Below are positions 23,581-35,500 of a DNA stretch of 64,000 bases, in pieces. The notes under the pieces were generated by a model. The model was given only the letters and a program-made list of their open reading frames with translations. It made no database searches and had not been told where the DNA came from. The stretch is from Limonium bicolor. Its lineage: Eukaryota > Streptophyta > Magnoliopsida > Caryophyllales > Plumbaginaceae. The stretch spans positions 1 through 64,000 of the forward strand of contig JAIOTZ010000034.1 of assembly GCA_023374045.1 (NCBI GenBank). The letters are read 5' to 3'. The stretch's first letter is position 1; every line of letters starts with the position of its first letter. The position numbers were made by a program, and so were the translations under genes.

Positions 23581-24219
23581 TTTTTTGTAACACCCCCAAA
23601 CTGCTAATCTCGTCATTACCTCTTAAACTGTCCCAATTACCAATAATCTCGGAGCGGAACTCTAAATACAACAGGGGTGATACAACGCCGTTAGCCACCC
23701 ATAGGCTAACCAGGCCCTATCTCACATACAGTAATTGTCTCATGGACTGGAACAACCGAATACAAATACAAATACAATACTCAACTCATTTCTTTACTAT
23801 ACCGAGTCTACAATAAATGGATGCCGGACAATATTCGGTCTACACTTCCTTCAATACATCTAGTAATTAAAACTACTACCCATGCAACCCACGACCCGTC
23901 CTACTCTCGAACGGTAACATCTTCGGTGTACCTGTAAAGTAAAAACATCGCCCTAGGGGCTCAGCTTAACGCTGCATATGAATTCGCATACCCCGAGCGC
24001 TAACCGGGGTACGCGACCACTTAGTCGGATACATGGAGTTCATTTTAGTCAAACAACATGCATCAAAGCAATACAATAAGTACATGTAATGCTCAAGGAA
24101 TCTACATCCAATCATGGAACACAATTCCTAACTACATAACAAGGTTGTTAGTTGTATCTGGACTCTTAGGCCTCGAGGGTTATACTCACTATGACTTGTT
24201 TATTATTCAATACACACCC

Positions 24220-24378
24220 ATTCTCTTGGGCTACTCGTACTATACTCACCCACACTCTCGGGTTACTTATTCTCATTATCTCACCCATACTCTTGGGTAT
24301 TATACTCATTATCTCACCCACACTCTTGGGTTATTTATACTCATTATCTCACCCACACTCTTGGGTTATTTATACTCA
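24220..24378. repeat. 35-bp tandem repeat, right B LTR copy
   Basis: Counterpart of the array at 14840-15000, with the same unit and number of copies apart from small indels. Confidence 0.8.
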
Positions 24379-25601
24379 AGCTCTTGTAGATCGAGACGCT
24401 ACAGGTCTCCTACGTCATGCTTGTTACTCTTTACATACTTAGGCCAAAACTCATGGCTCTCTAGCATAGTCTTACTTCCCCGGTTTCGACCCTACTCTGG
24501 GTCTAGCATGGTGGGAAGGTTCAACTAGCTCACGGAACTCTCTCTTAGTTCCTATCATCTTTTACTTAGGTCCGACTACTCTCGGACTACTCTCGTTCCC
24601 ATATACTCCTCTCTCGGAGTTATATAATATCATGTATATAGTCTAGAAGCATCACTCTCGATGTTTCTACTGACTTGGGAACATTACTTTAGTTCGGTTA
24701 ATCTTAGGTTTTAAGAGTTACCCTACATTTACTTTACTCATACTTTCGGTTACTTGCATATACCAGGTAAAATCCTCATATAGGAGGTCGACCATGTCTC
24801 AAGGGAGTTACTAATCCCTCAGGTCTCTTTTACCTTCTTCACTGGTTCACATCTTCGAACTATCTTAAATCCTCTTGAAAGAGGTTAATCTTTCCACTCT
24901 CATTTGTTTCGTGGATTTTTCAATGTGGTTTTCTAACCATTATCGGGTATTTACTCAACCCGTACTTCTCCTCACATTCTAGGGAGTTCATATGTTTGCA
25001 TTATCGTTATACTTTAACGGATAGTTTGTGTGTTGCACGTTTTCGTTATCATAAGCGTCGACCCGATCTATGGGTCTCTAGCCAAACGTTACTCACTACG
25101 AGTCGGTCCATTCACTATGTTAGACCACACCGGCATACAAGTATGTTAGCTCATTCAACATACAAAAGGCATACAAATCAAACAAGGGATTATTTTCATG
25201 CTTAAATCTTGATTAAGCCGCACACAACACACAAATCAACGTAACTCGGTTAGCACGCGGGTATGAGAAAATCATACCTTTCACCGGGGTTTTTACTTTT
25301 ACTGTGTCATCTCACCTTGCTGGGTCACACACGATCCTCTGATAACGTTTCAAACATTATTATTAATACTAAGCTCATACGAACATAATTAAATGTTATT
25401 CCCGTATTACCCTGTTATCCCGTTATCTTGGTTTCACTCTTGTTAATTTGAGTTCTCACTTCTAACCACTTCTAACACTTTCTTACACTTCCTAGGGCCT
25501 TAACATGTCACCAAACAAGGCCTTAACATCTTATAACATAATTAACATTTAAACCCCCATCATTTCCAACCTTAAAAATGCTCTCTGTTGGTTTCTGGGG
25601 G

Positions 25602-25854
25602 TGGTCCGGGACTTGGTCCCCACCCTAAGTCCCGGACCATTACAAGGTCTAAAACTCTCGGCTTTATTTTCACCTGGTCCGGGACTTCATGCAGGAGTCA
25701 GGTCCGGACCATAATGCAGGCAAAGTCTCGGCAAAAAAATTGTGGGTGGTCGGGACTTGGGCATGGACTTAAGTCCCGGACCAAGCAAGCAGAGAACTCT
25801 GGGGTAAAATTAGGGGTGGTCCGGGACTTGGTCCTAGACCTAAGTCCTGGACCC
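25602..25854. repeat. GGTCCGGGAC palindrome array, right B LTR copy
   Basis: Four units as in 16238-16494. Single-base losses such as GGTCGGGAC and AGGTCCGGACC occur inside stems here, so this copy would fold less perfectly. Confidence 0.83.
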
Positions 25855-27883
25855 TGCTACAGATTTTGCAGAATTGACATTTTCTAACTCTGTTACAGGT
25901 TATCTCTTAGCCCATTGATTAACCTATCTTCACCAACTAAAATCCACATGTTTTAGCATCTAATTACCCACCTAAACCACCTTAAACCAAGCACCAAGTA
26001 CACCCACCAATCTAGTTAATTTTACTTAGATTCTTACACACTTACAAGGCTAGTTATTCTCTGTTATGTTACAAGACTTGTAACAGATTTGGTTTCTTCT
26101 TTAAAACCATTCAAACCTCACTTACTGATGCCATCCCAAGCACTCACATGGCATTATTTTACTCCTAACACACTCTCCTTCAAAGTTTGGTTTTCCAAAC
26201 CATTAAACCACTCACTAAACCTCTTAAACACACCTAGTTTCTTCCTTTGAATAGAAACACTCAAGTCCATACATCCCTAGGAAATTTTGACAGCACATGC
26301 CTACTTCTTAAGCTATCACCACATTAAATAAGCTCATAAACACTTCTTCATTCCTGTTTAATGAAACACAACAACTACAATACACCAAATTTCCCTCTGT
26401 TTACACAATACACTAACTTGGCTTCTAGGTTTATTTTTCTCACACTCAAGCACATTAATACATTCTGCTTCAAATAACAATATTGCAGTACCAAGGCTAC
26501 GCAAGCTCAAAGTTATTTATTCAACACCCACATCAATTCCACAAGGAAAATAAAACCAATTCAAGGTAAGCTCTTTACCTTGTTTTACTTTCAGTTTTCA
26601 CTCCTTTTCTTCCTCTTTCTCTTGCTCCCTCTTTCTCCTCTTGTTTTCCACACCACACAAGGGCTATGGTTTGCCAACTACAACCACCGCCCATCACACA
26701 CATACAACAATCAATTCACTTTTCCTCCACAAAACCTAATATATATTTTAAGAGCTAGTTTTCAAAGTTTAATATAGATTTTACCTTAGAGAACCCAAAT
26801 GGATGACTTGGCAATCAATTGGAGAAGTTTTCCAACACCCACAAAAACCCACGGTCTTGACTGAAATGAGGGGAAATTCCAATGTGAGGGAAAAATCCCA
26901 CAAATGGCAAGAATGAGCTTAAAATGGCCTAAACTTATGCTTATTATTACCTTAAAGCATCAAGGAGAAGAAGAAGGGTTGAAATCTACTCTTCAAGCTT
27001 CAAAAGCTCCAACGCCAATGGAAATGAAGATGGAGGAATCGGGTTTTAATTGGGTGGAAACCGAAGCTCTCACCGAGAGGAGTTCAACGGTACAAATTTC
27101 GTGTGATTTGGTGGAGGAATGAGCAATATAGAGGTGAGACAAGGAGGGAGGTGTGCTGTTCGGTCTCGCGAGTTACAGAGGAAGAAGAAGAAGTTTGCAA
27201 ATTCTGGAGCAAACCGTGAATGAAGAAAAGAGAAGGTGAGAAGTAAGTAACTTACTTTTTACTTTTACTTTATACTATTGCTTTATTTACTTATTTGTCT
27301 TGTTCTTACTTAATAGCTAGCAAGCTATTAATGGGTGTACACTTATTAATTAAAACCGGCCCACATTAATTATAGCCGGGTCGTTTTTCGTCTTTTCGAA
27401 TTAAACGCGTTTCGTCTCCCGGTTTCATCACTATTCACTTACCGGGTCCGTTTTCCGGAATTTTCTCGTTTAATTATTTTAATGGTTATTAAGCTTCCAT
27501 TAATACTTAATTATAGTTATTTAATCAACTATAATTTTTACGGGTCCGTTTGACCCCTTAAAGTCACGTTTTCGGGCTTTCTCGAAAAACATGCTTTTAT
27601 GCTTATTTAGCGTTTTAATCCATTTTTTTGGATCCGTTTTTTCGGGAATCATTCCCGTATACTAATTAGGCCTAACTAAGCCTTAAGAATCCATCTCGGA
27701 CCCTTACGAATCATATATCTCTTATTTTCTTTTAATGCGCATTTTAGCGTTTTTCGCTTTTCAAGCGTTTTCTCTTTACTTTTGGTTTTATTCTTTTTTT
27801 ACCAATACTCTCTAGGCACAATAGGCCTTTAATAATTTTTATTAGAGAAATTAAATCGCCATTTTTAGATCCGGGGTATTAAA

Positions 27884-28368
27884 TGAAAGCTGCTCAAGAT
27901 AGGCAGAAGTCGTATGCTGATGTTCGACGACGGGACCTGGAGTTCGTAGTGGGCGACCAGGTATTTCTACGAGTTTCACCGATGAAGGTGTATTCAGGTT
28001 TGGGCAGGAAGGGCAAACTAAGCCCGAAATTTGTTGGTCCTTATGAGATTACGGGCGGTGGGCGGTGGGCCGTTGCTTACAGGTTGAATTTACCTGCTGA
28101 GCTGGGTAAAGTGCATGATGTTTTTCATGTTTCACAGCTAAAGAAATACATGCACCACCCCTCCCATGTGTTAGAACCTAAGAGGTTGACTTTGGAACCA
28201 AATATGAGATCCGTGGAGACTCCTCAAAGAATCTTGGACAGTAAGACTAGGGACACTCGCCACAAGTCAGTGCGACTGGTAAAGGTTCTCTAGTCTAACC
28301 AGGATGTCGAAGAGGCCACGTGGGAATTAGAGGATAAGATGAGGCGAAGTACCCTCTTTGTTTACTGA
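27884..28368 (+). pseudogene. pol: integrase C-terminal part and chromodomain-like tail of element A
   Basis: Continues the integrase cut at 14199; the first five bases are the duplicated target TGAAA. QDRQKSYADVRRRDLEF and GDQVFLRVSPMK are the usual GPY/F-type region with GPYEI, then VHDVFHVSQLKKY. The tail SVRLVKVL is followed by TAG (28291-28293) where the family has Trp, and VEEATWELED then continues in the same frame to TGA at 28366-28368. The chromodomain-like tail is thought to guide integration to certain chromatin. Confidence 0.9.
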
Positions 28369-28385
28369 CTAGATCGTCTGTATAG

Positions 28386-28420
28386 GGTACGGGGCGTACC
28401 TCCTTTTTAAGGGGGGTAGA
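28386..28420 (+). other. second polypurine/stem-loop module at the end of A pol
   Basis: GGTAC, GGGGC, GTACC (28386-28400), then a T run and AAGGGGGGTAGA (28409-28420). It repeats the order of the LTR-adjacent module about 260 bases downstream. It could serve as an extra plus-strand primer, like the central tract of some retroelements. Confidence 0.78.
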
Positions 28421-28645
28421 GCTTCCTCGCTTTTGAGTTAGGAAACGATCATGTTTGTCGTTTGTTTGATTGTTAAGATGTGAATCTGTGTAAGTTGCTA
28501 CACTTCGGTGTAAGTTTGAGTTATGTATAATACTTATGTATTGTATTTGAGATTGACCTTTGAGTCTTGAGATGTGTGAATGTGAATATAAGATGTGGTG
28601 TTAAGATTAAGGAATTGAGTACCGTGAATGATTAAGCACATATGT

Positions 28646-28682
28646 GAACTTTGAGGACAAAGTTCTTTTAAGGGGGGTAGAT
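28646..28682 (+). other. Element A polypurine tract with upstream stem-loop
   Basis: GAACTTTG (28646-28653), AGGA, CAAAGTTC (28658-28665) is a perfect 8-bp stem, followed by TTTTAAGGGGGGTAGAT up to the first base of the LTR. Confidence 0.92.
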
Positions 28683-29199
28683 TGAAATACCCCAAACTTA
28701 GAGATGGTGTTTAAATGATAAACTAAGATATAAGGAGGCTAAATAATGCCTTAGAAACATTAAGAAACATTTCTAATCAAAGAAAATATAAGGAAACACC
28801 AAAAGAGCAGTTTAAGCAAAAACGTGCTCTAAGCTTGGAGAGACTTGGGAGAGTACCCAAATGTTGTTCTAAGACCTCAGTAATATCCTAAGGGTCATTT
28901 TAAATCAATTACCAAAGAAAACCAAGCTTGAAAACAAGTTAAAACATAAAATGTGCTTTAAGGAGTCTTAAAGCACGTTTTTGAAAAATTGTCTTGTAAA
29001 TGAGTTTTGAATGGCTAAATGTCCATCATTACTCTTTAATTAACATGTGTACTAGATAGTATCACATTTGGAAGTCTATATCAATGGGAAATCAAAAATT
29101 TCACAAAATGTGCCTTGTTTTGTGAATAGTAAATTAATTAAGCTAGTTTATAACATAAGTCAATAAGTGAGATATTTGGTCAACAAAGACTTAAGTACC

Positions 29200-32100
29200 T
29201 GTAACACCCCTACCATTAATACAATGCTTACTTTCCAATTTCCTTACATATCAGATACACGCAGCGGATATATGCTTACATACAATGGGTGATACAATGC
29301 CGTTAGTCACCCACGTGACTAACAAGGCTACTACTTCTACATACAGCATCGGTCTGATGGACCGGAATCCCGAGTACTACAAGTCTACAATACGTTCTCC
29401 GTTTACCAAATACTACTACAATCTTCATTATCAATACTCCAAGTACAATACAGTATAATCTACATACCGAGTTTACTAGGTTCCTTATACAAGTATAATA
29501 CCTCTTCCAGTTCATACATACTCACTAAGAGACTACTTACTACCCATTCCTCACTACTACATTACTTTCTAAATACAAGGGGTGTGCTAGTTAATACACC
29601 TCTACATTCTGCTACTACTATCCAATGTGTCACCGGTCTCGTGCCTTGACCACATTCGCTTCGGGTACCTGCACACTAAAAAAATGTCCCCCGAAGGGGT
29701 CAGCTTTCGCCGAGCATGATAACCGCATACCCCGCGTACTAGTGAGGGTACGCCGACCACTTGGTCGAATACATGCGGTTGATTTCATTCAAACATACAT
29801 GCATACATGCTCTTATACACAATACAACAATACTTACGCAAGGCATACATACATACACTACATTACATACAAGGAATACAATAACCCATCCAATGCATAC
29901 TTACCTTCTTCCGAAATACACATACTCATTACATACACAATATACAATTCTTGTTAGCTTCATTGGTCCACCCGGGTTAATCGGGTGGAGATTACTCTTT
30001 TACTCGTTACTTCATACACATACATACTCATACTCATACTTACTTACGGATCCATACTTACTTACTCTTACTCTTACTCAAGTTAAGTCGTCGGGACCTC
30101 CGGCCCTGGGGACTACACCGTCCCACCTCCGGGATTTACTTGACTCACCAATCCGGGATGCTACCCATTTAAGGGATTTGGGCCGCGGACCAGTTTAAGA
30201 GTCAGGATTTGCAGCCAACCTCTTGTGACTCCGCATCCTCACGTGTGGCCGAAGCTATATCGGACTTGTACTCATTCCAATTTACTCACTTAAGTTAGGA
30301 GTTAGATAGTTAGGAATTAGCACAAGTCAACATCCAAGCCACAATAATACAATACACATATACACATACCTACGAGGTACAATACATTACACAAGTACAA
30401 TACGAGGTTCGAATACCATTCATCATCATTCATATATTTCATGAATTACACAAACTAGTGCTCAAGTCAATAAATATCAAGCACAACATAAGTCAAGCAC
30501 AGGTAAGTGCAATATAGTCCGATTCATGCATTTATCTTATTTAGGTGGTCAAATAAGCACACAAATCGGGGTAACCAGATTAGGATACAGGGCATGAAGA
30601 AATCATACCTTTCTACAATTTACGTTACCGGGTGCCTTCTTGTTTCTTTGGTTCACTCTTGTTCCTTAGTCCTTACTTGTTCCTCGGGTCTTATTCTTGA
30701 ACCAATGACTACATGCCAAATGGTTCAATTAATACTAAGCATCACAATACATACATAATTACTACTCCCGTACTTACCCCGTTATCCCGTTATTTCGGTT
30801 TAACTTAATGTTCTTAAACTTACAACTTTGTTAATTACTTCTCAAACTTGTTTACACTTCTTAGGGCCTTTAAAGGTCACCAAACAAGGCCTTAACAACT
30901 TCTAAAACCATTACCCATCAATGCCCCATGGTTAGACCCCTAAAAATCACATTTTACAAGCTTTTATAGGTGGTCCGGGACTTGGTCCGGACCCAAGGTC
31001 CCGGACCATGCACTGAAATCACATACGACCTATTTTTGATATTGGTCCGGGACTTGGTCCTGGACCTAGGTCCGGACCACCTGCTAGGATGACTCGAACT
31101 GATTTTAAGTGTGGTCCGGGACTTGGTACATACCCTAGGTCCCGGACCCTGCTAAAAACTGCTACTTGGTTGATTTTTCAACCCCAAATCAACCCTTAAT
31201 TCACCTCCAATCATTCCATAATCTTTCCACATGTTTTGTACATAATTAATCACACTTAAACACTCACTAAAACTCCTTAAATCCATGGTCCAATACTTAC
31301 TCAACTTCTTGCTCAAATTCTACAAATTTTTATTCACAATTTCATACTTTGCACACTTGTGCATTCCTACACTCCTCTTTGCATTTTGCACTTAGTTCCA
31401 ATGCCATCTTACCATTCCAATTCATTTCCAAGCAACTACAATATCTATACCCAAGTCCAACACTCTTTACCAATTCTTACACACTAATTTTTCCTCACTT
31501 CTCCAATGCATTTTTATACCCTTTGCTACAGATTTTACACTTTTTGTTTCTCATACTACAACTACCACTTCATTACTACTAACATACCTACACAATCCAA
31601 TATACACCTTGGTTCTCCCATTCACCAAGCCATCCATAAGTGTACATTTCCTACCAAATTTTGCCGTAGTTCACCTACAATTCTCACTTATCCACACATA
31701 CCAATTATCACCAAAATCATTCCTATTCTAGCCACACCCATACAAGGGTCCTACCAGCAATACAAGCAATCTTAGTACATCATTACTTCCTCAAAACACA
31801 ATATCAATACACATACACAATTCTTTGGCTCTAAGGCCTACAATCCACATGCTTGTTTCACAAATACCCAAACTTTCACAACTACAATTCTAATACATTA
31901 TTTTGGCTCCTTTAAATTGGTTTACCCATTCCCATTGTTCTAATGCATTAAAATTAAGCATTAAGAAGAAGCTCTTACCTTGAGCTTTTCATTTCCTCCA
32001 TTCTTTTCCAATTCTCCTCCCTCTCTCTTTCTTGCACAATTTGGTCACATTGGGAATGGAGTTGCCAAACTCTATTCCCATCACCCAATAACACAAAAAC

Positions 32101-33286
32101 AAGTGTAATTAACATACTAACTCATAGATTAATACTAATCCCTTGAAATGCTTAAAACAAAATTCTAGGGTTTACCTTTGGAGTGTTTTAGGAGGGGTTT
32201 TAGCCCTTGGTTCAAGAAGGTGATTCCTCCACCATTGCAAGGTTGGTATTATGCTCAAAAGAGGGAGAAAACAGAGCATTACAAATGGGCACAAATCGGT
32301 TACCAAAGGAGATGAAGAAAACTTAAGGTTCTCATGGAGATTTTTACCTTAATGGAGAGAGGGGACTCCAAACTACACATTGATGCTATTTTCTTCCCCA
32401 ATGGGATAACCCACGAAAATGAACTTCCTCATTTTTGGATTTTGAAAAGAGAGAAGTGTAGAGGAGAATGAGGGGAGTTCAAATATGTAATTTGTTTCGA
32501 TTTGGAGCTTACATGAGGATGGAGCATGAAGAAGAAGATGGAGGAGCCATTGTTGTTGGTGAGAGCTCCAAAATCGCAGCCACAAGGAGAAGAAAGAGAG
32601 GGAGTACGATGGGGAAGAAAGAAATGGGAGAGAGAGAAGAAAAAGGTGAGGAAAGAGAGTATTTTTTACTTTTTGTATTCTTTTTCTTCTTTCTTTCATC
32701 TTTTCTTTCTTTACTTATTTTTTTTTTCCTTTGTGTGTGAGAGGGAAGGGGATCGGATGCCCTACAGCCCCTTGTGGGTTTTAAAATTTTATTTACAATA
32801 GTGGACACACTAGTTGGTTTATATGCTTTTACCCACAACTTCCCGTTTTTGACAGTTTTTACTAATTTCTCGTTTTCTTGTTTTTATTGGCTCTAAAGCT
32901 TCACTAATATTTATTAATGATTATTTAGTTGACCAAAATTGTTACGAGTCTATTTGACCCGCTTAAGAGCGTTTTCCCGGTTACCTCGAAAAACGTGCTT
33001 TAAGGTTCGTTAGTGATTTTAATCCATTTTAAGGATCCGTTTTCTTCGGGATTTGTTCCCTAATATCTATTTAGACTTAATTAAGCCTTTAGAATCCTTA
33101 TATTACGCTGACCGAGGTCTTATACCTCCTATGGTTGTTTAACGCTTATTTAGCTTTTACGCTTTTTAAGCGTTTCTTTATTTCTTTTGGATTTATTTTT
33201 CCTTACCAATATTACTTAATCATTATTAGGCTCTTAAATACCCATTAGGATAATTTAATCACTATATTTAAGGTCGGGGTATTTCA
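29200..33286 (-). mobile_element. S2: solo LTR in the 3' LTR of A
   Basis: TGTAACACCCC...GGGGTATTTCA, 4087 bp, inserted between two exact copies of GTACC (29195-29199 and 33287-33291) at a site intact in the 5' LTR (about 2955). No primer-binding site, polypurine tract or pol is present, so it is a solo LTR in minus orientation. It is related to S5 (62206 on) and, more distantly, to the B LTR. The purine-rich stretch at 32530-32660 gives frames on both strands that I take as chance. Confidence 0.92.
30970..31149. repeat. Array of three GGTCCGGGAC palindromes in S2
   Basis: Three units of the form GGTCCGGGACTTGG ... GGTCC(C)GGACC, about 70 bp apart, at a position in the LTR comparable to the array of B. 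Confidence 0.83.
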
Positions 33287-35101
33287 GTACCCCTTGTTAC
33301 TAATGGGGGCCGGTTTCTTATAAGGTGAGTCACCACCTTCATGACTCATTAAGCAAATAAAGTCGTATAAAGCAAAAGTACTATTCACCTTTTACATAAA
33401 TATCACACTTTAGTGATTCTCTCTCCTCACTTCTTCATTCTCCTTTGTTTCCCACGATTTCTTGCTCTCTTTCCCTTCTCCATTAACGTGAAGCATACCT
33501 CCATGCTAGCTCCATCTAGCTTTGCACACACCTTGCTCATTTTAGCTCCAAAACCAAAACAAATTACATATTCTCCTTAGTTAGCTCAAGCTCTCTCTTT
33601 CTATCTTTTCAAAACTTCAAGAGCTTCATTTTGGTGCCAAGTCAAACCACCATTAGAGGAGGAAATTCAAGTTTGGAGACTCCATTGGCTTCTCCATTCT
33701 CTTAAGGTAAAGAAAGTGTAAGAAAATCTAGGTTTCCATCATTTTCTTCCTTTTCCGAAAATTTACACTCATGGGACTCCATGTTTATGCCTTGTTCTAG
33801 CTTGTTTTCTACTCTTCAAAGGATTGAGGAGGTTCTTCTTGCTTCATATCCAAGCTTGTCTTGAGAAACCAAGGTAAAACAATCACCTTAATACCTTAAA
33901 GCACATTTTTAACCTAGGGTTTGTTCCTTAGGGTTAATGTATTATCTAGTACTCATTGGAGTCATTGGATATTGGTTAGAACATTGGCAAGGAGATATAT
34001 ATTGGTGACCGAGATTGAGCAAAGAAAAACCTAAGGAAGAAAGCTTTTAAAGCTTGTAAAAGAACAAGGTAAATTACTTACCTTAAGGTGTTTTATTGTT
34101 TAAGGGAATGGGATTTAGATATGTGATGAGTTTAGTGTAGAGTTTACATTAGAAAAGGGTTATATAAAACCTAGGAGAAACAATGACTATACTTGTGAAC
34201 TTGTGACTAAAGAGCAAATGAGAAGAAGAGATAGTTAAAACAATGTTGAGATGAATTATAAGAAGCATTTTATTTCAATGGGAGCCTTGTTGTGTGTATT
34301 CGCAGGTTGAAGGCAAATATATGTGGAAATTCAGTGGTTAAGATTATTGTCATTTAAGGGCCTAAGTGCCAAGCATTTAAGTTTATGCACTATAAGATGA
34401 TGTGGTGTAGTTTTGGTGTAAATTGTGTGTTAAGGTGTTGTGATGAGAATTTGAGTGGTATTGGTTGTTTGATGAAGAAAAACCAAGTGTTAGGATGTAC
34501 TATGTACTAGAGAACCCATGGCAAAATTTAAAGGAGAACTTAAGTGTTTAAGATATTCTAAGGGGATTTAATGACTAAGGAAGTACTAGGAAGTTCTAGA
34601 GGTTGTCTTGATGAAAAAGGGTGAGATTAAGGTGTTCTAATGACTTATAATGACTTAGGTATCACCATGAAGGATTTAGGAATCAAGAGAATGTATTTGA
34701 GTATTTAGGACTTAGGCAAATGTTGGTAAACAACTAGGAAAGAAATAATGTGTTAATGGATGGAAGTTTAAGTTTGTGAAGGAACTTTAAGTAAAGGCAT
34801 TAAAGAATTTTAGATGGTGAAAGATGCTTGGGAGATGATGTTATAGTGGTGAGGAAAACATTTGGCATAGTGGTTACATTAGGTATGAACCACCACCTAG
34901 AAACCTAGTGGAAAACACTACAAGTGTTAGCATTTTTACAAGGAAAATGCATAATGACTAAGGTGAATCTTGGTGAATGATTTCATGTGTTTAGAGGAGG
35001 GCTTAAGGTGTATTTGAGGTGCCCAAATGAGGTTATAACGTATTAGGATATATGAGGAGAAGTTTGGAGTTAAAAGAGAATTTAGAAACAAGGTTCTGGA
35101 G

Positions 35102-35500
35102 CCGACAGACCTTAGGACCGGACCTGCAAGGTCGGTCGAGGTCAGTTTACACTACCGGAGAAAGTTTCTGGAATCGACCGAACATAGGACCGGACTTACA
35201 AGTTCGGTCAGGCCTGTATTTTGTGAAGGAATTAAGTCTCTAGAATGGACCGACCTTGGGACCGGACTTGCAAGGTCGGTCGGGCATGTATTTTGTACGG
35301 TAATAAGTCTCTGGAATCGACCGGACATGGGACCGGACTTGGCAAGTTCGGTCGAGCTTAAATTTCCCTCGGGGAAACTCTCGGGAATGGACCGACCTGG
35401 GGACCGGACTTGCAAGGTCGGTCGGGGTAGAATTTTCAAACGGTGAAGTGTTCTAGAATGGACCGACCTTAGGTAAGGTCGGTCGGAAGTTCGGTCAAGC
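35102..35500. repeat. GGTCGGTC palindrome array, 3' LTR of A
   Basis: Counterpart of 4732-5131 with the same six units and a few substitutions (for example ACCGAC to ACAGAC at the start). Confidence 0.85.

Larger units (their letters stand above)
14200..27883 (-). mobile_element. Element B: non-autonomous Ty3/gypsy element, complete, inside the integrase of A
   Basis: Two closely similar LTRs (14200-18516 and 23586-27883) in minus orientation flank 5069 bp of internal DNA. The primer-binding site is next to the right LTR and the polypurine tract next to the left LTR. The duplicated target TGAAA stands at 14195-14199 and 27884-27888. The internal region has no long minus-strand reading frame, so movement must have used proteins of other elements. 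Confidence 0.93.
23586..27883 (-). repeat. Element B 5' LTR (right copy)
   Basis: 4298 bp, aligned with 14200-18516 throughout. Differences cluster: 25861-26100 and the region around 26500-27120 are almost identical to the left LTR, while 23586-25850 shows many single-base indels. This may reflect partial gene conversion or assembly consensus errors. No gene is present; the small frames mirror those in the left copy. Confidence 0.9.

Noticed and set aside
32373..32838. Overlapping frames on both strands, up to 109 codons, in S2
   Set aside because: They come from a purine-rich low-complexity stretch (GAAGAA-type) inside a solo LTR, with no family resemblance.
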